Shown here piece by piece: positions 32,979-41,288 of a stretch of DNA of 47,106 nt (the stretch's first letter is position 1; each line of letters begins with the position of its first letter). The DNA is from Phycisphaerae bacterium (GTDB lineage Bacteria; Planctomycetota; Phycisphaerae; SM23-33). The notes below the pieces were generated by a model. That model had not been told where the DNA came from. It was given only the letters and a program-made list of their open reading frames with translations, and did no database searches. A program made the position numbers and the translations under genes. The DNA is taken from contig PUND01000045.1 in the NCBI GenBank assembly GCA_003551645.1, forward strand, positions 1 to 47,106, read 5' to 3'.

Positions 32979-33963
32979 GACGTGCAGCGTGCTGGTGGTG
33001 GACGACGAGCCGGAGCTTCGGGAGGTCCTGGTGGATGCGCTGTCGGTTCCGGGGTTTCACGTCGCGGCTGTCGGCAGCGGTCGTGAGGCGGTGGAGCTTG
33101 CGCGCCGGGGCCGCCCTGATTTTCTGGTGGCCGACCTGCAACTCGCCGACTGCACCGGCCTGGACGTGATAGACCGTGTGCGCGCAATCGCCGGCGACGT
33201 GCCGGCGGTCGTCATCACCGGCCATCGGGACCCTGACTGGCTGATGCAGGCGTCGCGGCGTCGGCCGATTGAGATGATGATCAAGCCGCTGGACCTCGAC
33301 CGCCTGCGCGAGGCGATAGAGCGTGAGATGGACCGCCGGCAGCGGTACGAGCGTCAGCGCCGACGTTCGCAGCGACTGCGGCGGCTGGCGCGAGACGCGA
33401 ACCACAAACGCAAAGAGGCCCAGCGAGAGCTTGAGACGACCTGTGCGGACCTTTCATCGGCTTACCGGTCGCTCAGCGGACAGGTGGTGCTTCAGAACGC
33501 GGTGCTCGGCTATCAGCAGGAGCTTCTGTCGGCCAGGAATGACGACGATGTGTTCCGGGCGTTCTTCCGCACGTGGGTGCGACGCTGCGGGCCTGTGTTC
33601 GGCGTGAGCATGGTCTGCGACGATGAGGCGACGCTGCGTATAGCGGGCCGCTTCGGCGTGCCGCATCCCGACGGCATCCGGTTCTGCGAACACCTGGTGC
33701 GTCCGATCGTGGACTCCGTGCTTACCAAACCTGACGTGACCCCGCTCGATTCCGGCGAGAATACGGAGATGTTCGATGAGTGCATCCGCAGGTATCTGGT
33801 CGGCCTGACCGTCTTGCCGGTGCCGCTGCTGCCGGCGCCGGGCGAGATGATCGGTCTTGTGGTGCTCTACCGCAAGGGCGAGCAGCCCTTTACCGACGCC
33901 GACCTTTCGCTTGCGGAGGTGCTGTCACAACCGACGGCCGTGGCGCTGCAACGCAATGATTAA
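32947..33963 (+). CDS. Response regulator with C-terminal coiled coil and GAF-like domain
   Basis: A 338-aa protein. The receiver domain (residues ~12-130) has DDEP, D63 (FLVADLQLADCTGL), VITGH and MIKPLD. A highly basic helix/coiled coil follows (~135-190, EMDRRQRYERQRRRSQRLRR), then a GAF-like domain (~205-335: FFRTWVRRCGPVFGVSMVCD ... GEMIGLVVLYRKGEQPFTDA ... LSQPTAVALQ). It carries no DNA-binding or enzymatic output domain. It overlaps the kinase gene by 32 bp with GGGAG just before ATG 32947, so it is translationally coupled and is the likely phosphorylation target. Confidence 0.85.
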   Translation: MKTNDVQTTRRTCSVLVVDDEPELREVLVDALSVPGFHVAAVGSGREAVELARRGRPDFLVADLQLADCTGLDVIDRVRAIAGDVPAVVITGHRDPDWLMQASRRRPIEMMIKPLDLDRLREAIEREMDRRQRYERQRRRSQRLRRLARDANHKRKEAQRELETTCADLSSAYRSLSGQVVLQNAVLGYQQELLSARNDDDVFRAFFRTWVRRCGPVFGVSMVCDDEATLRIAGRFGVPHPDGIRFCEHLVRPIVDSVLTKPDVTPLDSGENTEMFDECIRRYLVGLTVLPVPLLPAPGEMIGLVVLYRKGEQPFTDADLSLAEVLSQPTAVALQRND

Positions 33964-34108
33964 CGGCGTTTGTGTCGGACAAGTATGCCCGACCTGCAGA
34001 GCCGACGGCACAACTGGTTGGTCGCCGCACGACCCCCCCTGCTCACGCACGGGGCTTACTGAAGCCCCCGTCGCAAGGCGGGGCAAAACACACTCCGCTG
34101 CGAAAACA

Positions 34109-34145
34109 AAAGGCCCGAAGCTTTCCAATGATACTCCGGGCCTTT
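34109..34145 (-). terminator. Terminator downstream of ahcY
   Basis: Perfect 9-bp inverted repeat AAAGGCCCG (34109-34117) / CGGGCCTTT (34137-34145), 19-nt loop. On the minus strand the stem is followed by TGTTTTCG, a T-rich tail, which suits ahcY. On the plus strand only TTT follows. Confidence 0.6.
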
Positions 34146-34200
34146 GCACGATATCTCGCCCTGCTCAACACGGTTATCCGGGCGTATAAACCACCGAACA

Positions 34201-34259
34201 CCCTCAACCGCTCAACTGATTGACCGATTAACTGCTTTCCTGATTAACCGGTCAACCGA
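34201..34259. repeat. GATTAAC-type short tandem repeat
   Basis: Degenerate direct units such as CAACTGATTGACCGATTAACTG and GATTAACCGGTCAACCGATTAC, abutting the ahcY stop codon. Several half-sites are mutually inverted (TTAACCGGTCAA). Confidence 0.6.
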
Positions 34260-35531
34260 TTACGTTCCCATGTCGAAGCTGGCGAGGTATTTTTTCTGCT
34301 CGCTGGTGAGCTTGTCGATCTTGATGCCCATGCTCTTGAGCTTCAGCCAGGCGACTTCCTCGTCGATTTTCTTCGGCACGCCGTGGACCTTAACGTCCAG
34401 CTTGCCTTCCTGCTTGATGGCGTGGCTGGTGGTCAGGGCCTGCGTGGCGAAGGACATATCCATGACCGCCGCGGGGTGTCCCTCGGCGCAGGCGAGGTTG
34501 ACCAGCCGGCCCTCGCCGAGCACGAACAGCCGTCGGCCGTCGGGCAGAATGTACTCATCCACGTTCTCGCGAATGCCGCGGTTGACCTTTTTGGCGTCTT
34601 CGGTGAGGGCTTCGAGATTCAACTCGACGTTGAAATGCCCGCTGTTGCAGACGATGGCGCCGTCCTTCATCTTCTTGAAGTGCGCCCGGTCGAGCACGTG
34701 GATGTCGCCGGTGACGGTGATGAACAGGTCGCCTATGGCCGCTGCCTGCCGGGTGGGCATGACACGGTAGCCGTCCATCGCCGCTTCCAGCGCGCGGATA
34801 GGGTCGGTCTCGCAGATAATCACGTTGGCGCCGGCGCCTTCGGCCCGCGTGGCGACGCCGCGTCCGCACCAGCCGTAGCCGATAACCACGACGGTCTTGC
34901 CGGCCATCAGTATGTCGGTGGCGCGGATGATGCCGTCGATGCTGCTCTGGCCGGTACCGTAGCGGTTGTCGAACAGGTGCTTGGTCATCGCGTCGTTGAC
35001 GGCGAAGACCGGGAACTTCAACACGCCGTGGTCGTCCATCGCCCGCAGGCGGATGACGCCGGTGGTGGTCTCCTCCATGGACGCGACGATGGAGTCGCCG
35101 TAATCGCTCATGTCGCCGTGCAGGGCGTTGACCAGGTCGGCCCCGTCGTCCATCGTCACAGTGGGGCGGTGTTTGCAGGCGTTCTGGATGTGGCTGTAGT
35201 AGGTCTTGCGGTCCTCGCCCTTGACCGCCTGGACGTTGACGCCGAAGTCCTTTACCAGCGATGCGGCCACGTCGTCCTGGGTGCTCAGCGGGTTGGAGGC
35301 GACCAGCAGCAGGTCGGCCCCGCCGGCCGCGAGCGTGCGGGCGAGGTTGGCCGTCTCAGCCGTCACGTGCAGGCACGCGCTCATGCGCCGGCCCTTGAGG
35401 GGCTTTTCCTTGCCGAACCGCTCGCGAATCTGGGCGAGTACGGGCATGTTGTTGTCGGCCCAGAGTATGCGCCGCTTGCCCTCGGTCGCGAGTTTCAGGT
35501 CTTTTACGTGATAGTCCTTTGTCTTTGCCAT
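34260..35531 (-). CDS. ahcY: S-adenosylhomocysteinase, short-type
   Basis: A 423-aa enzyme that cleaves S-adenosylhomocysteine to adenosine and homocysteine, removing the inhibitory product of methyltransferases. Signatures: LHVTAETANLARTLAAGGAD, ASNPLSTQDDVAASL, MDDGADLVNALH, NDAMTKHLFDNRYGTGQSSI, NAD-binding VVIGYGWCGRGVATRAEGAG, and VCNSGHFNVELNLEAL. It lacks the ~40-residue insertion and the C-terminal KxxxYRY tail of the longer type, ending YLASFDMGT, as in archaeal/Thermotoga-type enzymes. AGGAG lies 8 nt before the ATG, a promoter at 35581-35608, and a terminator after the gene. Confidence 0.96.
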   Translation of the reverse strand: MAKTKDYHVKDLKLATEGKRRILWADNNMPVLAQIRERFGKEKPLKGRRMSACLHVTAETANLARTLAAGGADLLLVASNPLSTQDDVAASLVKDFGVNVQAVKGEDRKTYYSHIQNACKHRPTVTMDDGADLVNALHGDMSDYGDSIVASMEETTTGVIRLRAMDDHGVLKFPVFAVNDAMTKHLFDNRYGTGQSSIDGIIRATDILMAGKTVVVIGYGWCGRGVATRAEGAGANVIICETDPIRALEAAMDGYRVMPTRQAAAIGDLFITVTGDIHVLDRAHFKKMKDGAIVCNSGHFNVELNLEALTEDAKKVNRGIRENVDEYILPDGRRLFVLGEGRLVNLACAEGHPAAVMDMSFATQALTTSHAIKQEGKLDVKVHGVPKKIDEEVAWLKLKSMGIKIDKLTSEQKKYLASFDMGT

Positions 35532-35580
35532 GTAATGTCTCCTGTAAAATTAGGCGGAAAGAGGTACTTCGAGCAGAACT

Positions 35581-35608
35581 ATCATACGCACCCGCAAACC
35601 GATTGCAA
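35581..35608 (-). promoter_or_regulatory. Promoter of ahcY
   Basis: On the minus strand TTGCAA (35603-35608) and TATGAT (35581-35586) with a 16-bp spacer; leader about 45 nt. No fold resembling an SAH riboswitch was evident in the upstream 230 bp. Confidence 0.6.
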
Positions 35609-35761
35609 GTTTTGCATTGGTGCGGTCAGTATTACGAACAGCACTGAAGGACTACCGGTGCCCGCGCGGGCGGCCGTGATTCGGCCGGATTTGCGGCGTT
35701 TGTGCTTCCCATCGGCGGCGAACTGTGGGAAGATAGGCATGTTCACATCTGATTTTCGTCA

Positions 35762-36586
35762 ATGTCTGTTGAGCTACTAATTCTGGTGGAAAACTCGGCC
35801 GACGACGAGTCGCTTCGAGTCGAGCACGGGCTTTCGGTACTCGTCAGCGGTATGGGGGCGATGTATCTGTTCGATACAGGCGCCACCGGAGAGGCGCTGG
35901 CGGAGAACTGCCGCTGGCTCGGCGTGGATATGTTCGCGGTGGATGGCGTCGTGGTTTCTCATGGGCACTACGACCACACCGGCGGGCTGTCCGAGGTGGT
36001 CCGAACCCGGCCGCAGACACCCCTGTACGCCCACCCCCGGGCGTTTGCGCGAAGGTGGTCCGACAGGCCCGGCAAGCCGCTCAAAGACATCTCCTGTCCG
36101 GTCACGCTGGAGGCGCTGTGCGGCAGCGGGGCGGTGCTGCACGCGATGCGGTCGCCGGAACTGGTCAAGTACTGGGCCTTGGTAACCGGGCCTATCGGCG
36201 GGACGATGCCGGAGGGCGAGTCGTTCGTCGTTCGCAAGGACGGCGAGCTGGTGCCGGACGCCTTCGAGGATGAGCTGTGTCTGCTGCTGCGGGGCAGAGA
36301 CGGCTGGGTGGTGCTGACCGGCTGCTGTCACCGCGGGCTGGAGAACACCCTGCGGGCGGTGAGGTTTCTGACCCACGGCGAGCCGGTACAGGCCATAGTC
36401 GGCGGGTTGCACCTCAGAAGCGCCACGGACGCTCAGCTTGACCGAATCTGTGAACTGCTTGAGGCCCATGGCCGGCCCGACCTTTACTGCGGGCACTGCA
36501 CCGGCCATAGGGCGGTCGATCACATCCGCCGGCAAATGCCCGAAAAGGTCCATGCCATCAGCGCCGGACAGCATATCTGCCTTTAG
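35762..36586 (+). CDS. Metallo-beta-lactamase-fold hydrolase (dihydropterin-RFA-P synthase-like)
   Basis: A 274-aa protein with the MBL metal motif H67-G-H69-Y-D71-H72 (VVVSHGHYDHTGG), the entry LLILVENSADDESLRVEHGLSVLV, FDTGATGEAL, DELCLLLRGRDGWVVLTGCCHRG and VGGLHL, and late histidines in YCGHCTGHRAV. This arrangement matches the subgroup that includes 7,8-dihydropterin-6-methyl-4-(beta-D-ribofuranosyl)aminobenzene-5'-phosphate synthase and Tflp, whose substrates in bacteria are unclear. Divergent from ahcY; no obvious ribosome site before ATG 35762. Confidence 0.82.
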   Translation: MSVELLILVENSADDESLRVEHGLSVLVSGMGAMYLFDTGATGEALAENCRWLGVDMFAVDGVVVSHGHYDHTGGLSEVVRTRPQTPLYAHPRAFARRWSDRPGKPLKDISCPVTLEALCGSGAVLHAMRSPELVKYWALVTGPIGGTMPEGESFVVRKDGELVPDAFEDELCLLLRGRDGWVVLTGCCHRGLENTLRAVRFLTHGEPVQAIVGGLHLRSATDAQLDRICELLEAHGRPDLYCGHCTGHRAVDHIRRQMPEKVHAISAGQHICL

Positions 36587-36589
36587 AGT

Positions 36590-36660
36590 TGCGAATCGCG
36601 AATCGCGAATTGGGCAGCCATGAGTTGCACGAATACACGAGTACACGAAGTTGCGAATAG
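36590..36660. repeat. TCGCGAAT tandem repeat plus ACACGA(A/G)T run
   Basis: In the gap between the MBL gene and glmM, GCGAATC is repeated (GCGAATCGCGAATCGCGAATT at about 36591-36611), followed by a short CACGAATACACGAGTACACGAA stretch. A similar TCGCGAAT array recurs at 46939-46987. Confidence 0.85.
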
Positions 36661-36681
36661 CCAGATCGAAGTAGGCGGCGC

Positions 36682-38046
36682 TTACCGGCCGATTATCTCC
36701 TCGGCGATACGCCGCACATGCTCGATGAGTCCGGTGGCGGTCTGCTGGTCGCCGGCCTCTGCGAATATCCGCAGTATCGGCTCGGTGTTGGAGCCGCGCA
36801 CGCTGACCCAGCCGTCGGGCAGGTCTATCCGCAGCCCGTCGGCGTCGTCGAAGCGGGCTTCCGGCGTTTCGGCAAAGGCCCGCCGCGTCGCCTCGATAAC
36901 CGGCCCGGCCGCGCCGCTGGTGCAGGACAGCTTAGTCTTGACGAAGCAATAGGAGGGTATCTCCGCGACCAGTTCGCTGAGCGACCTGCCGGTCTCCGCC
37001 AGCCGCCGCAGGATGTAAGCGATGCCGACCAGACTGTCCCTCACCGGCGCCAGTTGCGGCTCCATAACGCCGCCGTTTCCCTCTCCGCCGAAGATGCATC
37101 CTTCGCGGCTCATAAGCTCGGCCACGTTGGCCTCTCCGGTGGGCGCCCGCAGTACGCGGCATCCGGCGGCGGCGGCCACGTCGTCGATCATCCGGGACGT
37201 CACCATGTTCGTCGCAAGGTCTCCCTTGCGGCGGGCCAGCACATCCGCGGCGGCCACCGCAAGCGTATACTCCTCGCTTATGAACCGCCCTCGCTCATCC
37301 ACCAGGACCAGCCGGTCGGCGTCCGGGTCCTGGGCGAAGCCGACGTCGGCCTCGTGCTCGGCGACCGCGCGACAGAGCTGCGAGAGGTTCCGCTCCACCG
37401 GCTCCGGTTCGTGTGCGAAGTCGCCTGTCGGCTCGCCGTTCATATGCACAAGATCGCAGCCCAGCCGCTGAAGCAGCATCGGCGTCACTCCGCAACCGGC
37501 GCCGTTGATGCTGTCCAGGACAACGCGGAACCGCTTCCCGGCGATTTGCTCCACATCCACCAGGTTGCAGACCGCCTCGACGTGTCGGGTGTGCGTGCTG
37601 TCGTCGGACCGGGCCTGTCCCTGGCCGCGGGCGTCGGCGAAGCGAAACCGCCCTTCGCGCCACGAACGGGCGAGCCGGTTCGCCTGCTCGGCCGTAAGGG
37701 CCGGCCCGGACGGCTGGAGAAACTTCATGCCGTTGTATTCGATGGGGTTGTGCGATGCAGTTATCACCACGGCGCCGTCGGCGCCGAGGGTCCGGGTCAT
37801 AAGAGCGGCTCCCGGGGTGGTAACGACGCCGAGGTCGATGACGTCCACTCCGCATGCCAGCAGCCCGGCCTTAGCAGCGGATGAGATGGAATCGCCCGAC
37901 GGTCTGGTGTCCCGCGCGAGGACCACCGTCGAGCCGCCGCCGAGCAGGCCCGCGAACGCGCACGCGAAGTCGCACGCTACCCGCGGCGTGAGCGCCTCGC
38001 CCACGGTCCCGCGAACGCCCGAGACGCTGACAATCAACTCGCTCAT
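36682..38046 (-). CDS. glmM: Phosphoglucosamine mutase (phosphohexomutase family)
   Basis: A 454-aa alpha-D-phosphohexomutase. Phosphoserine loop TASHNP with S98 (VVITASHNPIEYNGMKF), metal loop D240-PDADR, sugar-binding GEGNGG (321-326), and phosphate-binding RGSNTEP (417-423). Length and motifs fit GlmM or the related archaeal-type phosphoglucosamine/phosphomannomutases; GlmM makes glucosamine-1-phosphate for UDP-GlcNAc. The substrate cannot be proved from sequence alone: GEGNGG differs from the GEESG/H of classical GlmM, and phosphomannomutase activity is possible. AAGGAG lies 8 nt before the ATG; promoter at 38067-38094. Confidence 0.82.
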   Translation of the reverse strand: MSELIVSVSGVRGTVGEALTPRVACDFACAFAGLLGGGSTVVLARDTRPSGDSISSAAKAGLLACGVDVIDLGVVTTPGAALMTRTLGADGAVVITASHNPIEYNGMKFLQPSGPALTAEQANRLARSWREGRFRFADARGQGQARSDDSTHTRHVEAVCNLVDVEQIAGKRFRVVLDSINGAGCGVTPMLLQRLGCDLVHMNGEPTGDFAHEPEPVERNLSQLCRAVAEHEADVGFAQDPDADRLVLVDERGRFISEEYTLAVAAADVLARRKGDLATNMVTSRMIDDVAAAAGCRVLRAPTGEANVAELMSREGCIFGGEGNGGVMEPQLAPVRDSLVGIAYILRRLAETGRSLSELVAEIPSYCFVKTKLSCTSGAAGPVIEATRRAFAETPEARFDDADGLRIDLPDGWVSVRGSNTEPILRIFAEAGDQQTATGLIEHVRRIAEEIIGR

Positions 38047-38066
38047 ACTACGCTCCTTCCACGCCG

Positions 38067-38094
38067 ATTATGCGCCCCGCACGCCGGGATGCAA
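38067..38094 (-). promoter_or_regulatory. Promoter of glmM
   Basis: On the minus strand TTGCAT (38089-38094) and CATAAT (38067-38072) with a 16-bp spacer; leader about 15 nt, so the GGAAGGAG ribosome site lies close to the 5' end. Confidence 0.5.
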
Positions 38095-38289
38095 CCACAC
38101 TGTCCGGAAGTAGTAAGGATGCACAAGCCGGGTCGAATATGTTCGGTCAATGGCAAGGACTCCAATGAGCACGGGAGCCCTTGCAAGGAGCTTTCATCCC
38201 TGGGGTAAGTCAAGCCCCCACCAAACTACCAGCAGCCCCAGCGAGACGCGTTGTTGCGGCGGAGGGAATTGATTCTGCTCTTGATGTTG

Positions 38290-38830
38290 CTCTACCACTT
38301 CCAGAATCTGCTGTGTCCACTCGGAGTCCATAGGCGGCAGAACTGCCAATGCGGCCCTGTCAGCCTGTCCCCATGCGCTGGATAGATTCCGGCCTGGCAG
38401 AAGGTGGAAAAGGCGACGTGGCCGACGCCTCGGCCGAGTGGGCATTGCTGCTGAGAAAAGGACCACCCCGGTCGCCAGGGAGCCATACCCCCGGCCGTTC
38501 GCGCCCGACGCATTGACCTGTGTTGTCTTTTTCCCATCCCTGCCCCGCTGCCAGACAATTGGGTTTACGCGAATAGCTTACGCCCACATCGCCGCCTGCG
38601 CCAAGGTTTTTATCATTTCGTCGCCGCAGACACGCGGGCCGCATACCGAAGGCACGCGGGAAGCTGATTGCGTCGGACAAAGGCAGCGTGTCATAATATA
38701 CACGCCGATCAGAAGTTGCCAGCCGTGCTTCCGTATCAGCGTCGAGAGTGCTTTCTCACTGACCGCGGCCGAGACATGCAGGTCCCTGTGGTGACGCATC
38801 GAGTATTCCGTCCGCGGGGCCCGCGGGGTC
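38290..38830 (-). pseudogene. Probable relic of a DUF1559/H-X9-DG pseudopilin-like gene
   Basis: No intact gene is visible, but joining minus-strand frames gives an order of fragments resembling the C-terminal part of planctomycete prepilin-like proteins: a CLCPTQSASR segment, SYSRKPNCLAAG, PGDRGGPFLSSNAHS, then after a frame change RGVGHVAFSTFCQAGIYPAH. This resembles ADRGP...NxHxGRGQ...DGHVeF...FC, with the DG part deleted. At least two frameshifts would be needed. The identification rests on pattern memory and is tentative. Confidence 0.3.
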
Positions 38831-38913
38831 TTTTGCAGGTCAACCGAAGCCCGGCCTTGCTCGCAAGACAAGCACATCGTCTTATCACACGCTGTCTGTT
38901 GCGCTCGGCCGGA

Positions 38914-39588
38914 TCAGAGCAGCTTTCGAACTATTCCCTGCACCGTCGGCTGGTCGTCCTCGTGGCAGGAGTATCGGAAACACGCCTTCGGGCTGAGGTG
39001 CACGTTCGCCAGACCGGCCTCGGCGGCGAAGCGGACCTGGGCCGAAGATATGTAGTCAACATACTCTTCCAGAAAGTTCACGCCGTGCTGTGTGTCCAGG
39101 AACTTTGGGGCATAGGCGCCGGCCATGTACGAGTTGTGGGCGTAATCGCTTATTCTGGCTGCGCGGAGCTGAAAACGCTTCGTCATCTTGCCGAGCTTCT
39201 CGATGGCCGAGAGCACATCCAGCTCGATGGTCTCCACCACCGTCGGAAGCGCCAGACACGACGAGAAAAACGTCGCGACCTGTTCGATAGAGCTTGCCGA
39301 GCCGGCATAGACCTCCAGCACCTCGCCCTCCGGGCGGACGCCGAAGGGGTAAACGTGCACCCGCTCGACGGCGGAGGCCGTAACCTCCCCCGCCTCCTCA
39401 TCCAGGGTCTGGACCGCCTGCTGGGTCTTGCGGACGATGGTCCCGAAGGCGGCCGATTCCGTCGCCGAATGGTTCAGCACGCCGAATTCCTCGGCCTCCG
39501 GAAGCCCGAATGCGGCCATGGCCTTTTCCACCTCGGCCGGCTGCGGACAGCCGCGGATGCGAGCCACGTTTAGCTTGTACGAAGCCAT
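38914..39588 (-). CDS. Uncharacterised 224-aa protein
   Basis: I do not recognise the family. The protein is soluble (no signal or membrane segment) with a beta-rich first half (SYKLNVARIRG, ERVHVYPFGVRPEGEVLEVY) and a helical second half (SSIEQVATFFSSCLALPT, IELDVLSAIEKLGKMTKRFQ, LRAARISDYAHNSYMAG, FLEEYVDYISSAQVRF). Five cysteines have no metal-site spacing. The coding frame is supported by GGAG before the ATG, by codon bias matching the neighbours, and by a promoter at 39623-39652. The overall plan (beta-sheet lead-in, then a long helical 'readout' of a repeated measure) is compatible with a nucleic-acid or phage-related protein, but this is not an assignment. Confidence 0.7.
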   Translation of the reverse strand: MASYKLNVARIRGCPQPAEVEKAMAAFGLPEAEEFGVLNHSATESAAFGTIVRKTQQAVQTLDEEAGEVTASAVERVHVYPFGVRPEGEVLEVYAGSASSIEQVATFFSSCLALPTVVETIELDVLSAIEKLGKMTKRFQLRAARISDYAHNSYMAGAYAPKFLDTQHGVNFLEEYVDYISSAQVRFAAEAGLANVHLSPKACFRYSCHEDDQPTVQGIVRKLL

Positions 39589-39622
39589 ATCATCTCCAGG
39601 TTCTTGCGGGTCAAAGGGCGGG

Positions 39623-39652
39623 ATAATACTCGGGGCGGGGGCCGGGCCACAA
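39623..39652 (-). promoter_or_regulatory. Promoter of the 224-aa gene
   Basis: On the minus strand TTGTGG (39647-39652) and TATTAT (39623-39628) with an 18-bp spacer, about 35 nt before the ATG at 39588. Confidence 0.4.
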
Positions 39653-39752
39653 CGGATGATTCTCCCGGTCCGCCGAGGGCCAGGGTAAACCCCGGCGGCA
39701 GAACCGCTTCGGCCATCGGCTGGGAAAAGCCACGCCGGTGCGGCGGGGCGAG

Positions 39753-41057
39753 TCAGTCCTTTTTGCCCTGGCCGCCTTTACCCTTGCTCCGGCCCTTGCC
39801 GCGCGAGCGGCCGGACCGTCGCGAGCCGCCGGACTTCCTGCCGCTTCCGCCGCCCTTACCGCCCGACTTGGCCTTTCCCTTTGAGCCGCGCTTTCTGCCG
39901 CCGCGCCTCCGCCGGCCGCGTCGCGACCTGCCGCCCTTGGACTGCTCGGACTTTGCGGTCTCGTCGGAGCCGGCCTGTTTGTCCGTTTCGGCGGTTTCCA
40001 CGGCCTCGGCCGGGACCTCCGCCGGTTCTTCGGCCGCATCCGGCTCGAAGTCCGGCTCTTGCTCGGCGGTCGGCTTGGGCCGGGGCGGCGCCGGTTTCGG
40101 AGGCGCCTCGCCCGGCTTGGGCGGCGTGATGTTCCGTTCGACTATATCCTCGTTGTCAACGACCACCTGTGAGCCGTCGGGCAGTTGCAGCACGACGAGC
40201 TGGGTCAGAACTTGCCCGTCGGTGACCCGCCCGACAACCTGCTCGGTGCTGACCCAGGTGTTCCTGCGAGGCAGCAGTTTGCGAAGCTCCTCGTATCCGG
40301 CGTCCTCGAAACGCAAACAGCACATCAGCCGACCGCATCGGCCGGATATCTTCGAAGGATCCAGTGTGGCCTTCTGGAGCTTGGCCATTTTCATGGCGAC
40401 CGGCTGGAGGTTCTTCAAAAACTGCTGACAGCAGCATCGCCGCCCGCATCGTTCGTAGTCGCCCACCAGCCGCGCCTCGTCGCGGGCGCCGACCTGGCGC
40501 ATCTCGATTCGCGTGTGGTACTGACCGGCCAGGCGGCGGACCAGCTCGCGGAAATCGACTCGCGTCTCCGAGAGGAAGTAGAACACTATTCGCTCGCCGC
40601 CGAGCAGGTGTTCCACGGCCACCAGCCTCATCGCCAGTTTCAACTGGCGTATCTGATCGCGACAAAATGCGGCCTCATCGCGGGCCGACTCGTTGAGATG
40701 GCGCTGGTCGATGATGTCCTGCTGGTTGGCGCGACGGAGTATTTTCCCGCCCCGCTTGAAAGGGTAGTCCGAGCCGCTGGCCTTGAGATAGGCGCTGAGT
40801 TGGTTACGGCATATGCCGGCCGGGCAGTCGTCTTCGCCGATGGCGGCTATTACCTCGCCAAGCTCCACGCCTCGCTCTGTTCGGACGACCACCTTTTCGC
40901 CTCGCAAGGGCGACGGCGAAAGGTCGTGACTGAACTCCCCGATATGCTTCATCAGCCCGTACCGCACCACGGCGGCCGAGCCGTTGCCTTGTCCGCGGGG
41001 CGCATCGGCGCCTCCGGCCGCGGAGTCCTGCCCCGGCGGCTGCGCGGTATCCGACAT
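39753..41057 (-). CDS. ricT: PSP1-domain protein RicT-like with long basic C-terminal tail
   Basis: A 434-aa protein. The PSP1 domain (~30-250) has VVVRTERGVELGEVI, FYFLSETRVDFRELVRRLAG, RIEMRQVGARDEARLVGD and two cysteine clusters, CGRRCCC (204-210) and CGRLMCC (241-247), that match the Fe-S ligand region of RicT (YaaT). RicT with RicA/RicF binds [4Fe-4S] and supports RNA maturation through RNase Y in Bacillus. After an acidic, Pro/Ala/Glu-rich linker (~310-350), residues ~351-434 are almost entirely K/R/G/S (RRGRRRRGGRKRGSKGKAK), an unusual tail likely to bind RNA. Promoter at 41260-41288 gives a ~195-nt leader. Confidence 0.85.
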   Translation of the reverse strand: MSDTAQPPGQDSAAGGADAPRGQGNGSAAVVRYGLMKHIGEFSHDLSPSPLRGEKVVVRTERGVELGEVIAAIGEDDCPAGICRNQLSAYLKASGSDYPFKRGGKILRRANQQDIIDQRHLNESARDEAAFCRDQIRQLKLAMRLVAVEHLLGGERIVFYFLSETRVDFRELVRRLAGQYHTRIEMRQVGARDEARLVGDYERCGRRCCCQQFLKNLQPVAMKMAKLQKATLDPSKISGRCGRLMCCLRFEDAGYEELRKLLPRRNTWVSTEQVVGRVTDGQVLTQLVVLQLPDGSQVVVDNEDIVERNITPPKPGEAPPKPAPPRPKPTAEQEPDFEPDAAEEPAEVPAEAVETAETDKQAGSDETAKSEQSKGGRSRRGRRRRGGRKRGSKGKAKSGGKGGGSGRKSGGSRRSGRSRGKGRSKGKGGQGKKD

Positions 41058-41259
41058 CTATCCGGCTCCGATTTTTATAACCGCGGCGGCCCGCGGGCAC
41101 TTCAGGATTCCGTCCCCCGGCCCGTCACCGGGGTCCATACGCCTTTGGCAGGCGTTGACGGCGCGCCGTCTGGGGCGTGTCCGTCGGCCTTCCACACCCG
41201 CGTTCCAAAACCCGGCCGCTCCTGCCCGGCACTGGGCGGCAGCGGAAAGCGTAAGTCGA

Positions 41260-41288
41260 TTATAACACCAAGCTGCGGCGCGTCGAAC
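41260..41288 (-). promoter_or_regulatory. Promoter of the RicT-like gene
   Basis: On the minus strand TTCGAC (41283-41288) and TATAAT (41260-41265), 17-bp spacer, with TG before the -10 (extended type). Same -35 hexamer as mnmG. Confidence 0.6.

Larger units (their letters stand above)
33964..34259. other. Convergent intergenic region with terminator and GATTAAC repeats
   Basis: 296 bp between the REC-GAF gene and ahcY (convergent). It contains a bidirectional-looking terminator (34109-34145) and, at about 34201-34259, a degenerate run built of GATT(A/G)ACCG/AACTG units. Confidence 0.6.
38047..38913. other. Long region without an intact gene
   Basis: 867 bp between glmM and the 224-aa gene. 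Apart from the glmM promoter and the tentative pseudopilin relic, no supported feature is seen. Base composition is slightly lower in GC than the neighbours and short open frames on both strands lack coding character. Confidence 0.5.

Noticed and set aside
35532-35761. SAH riboswitch upstream of ahcY
   Set aside because: The ahcY leader is only ~45 nt from the predicted promoter and shows no match to the SAH aptamer core.
34383-35780. 465-aa plus-strand open frame over ahcY
   Set aside because: Antisense to a full-length AhcY with all family motifs; no ribosome site.
38668-39573. 301-aa plus-strand open frame at 38.7-39.6 kb
   Set aside because: Antisense to the 224-aa minus-strand gene, which has a promoter and ribosome site; the plus frame has neither.
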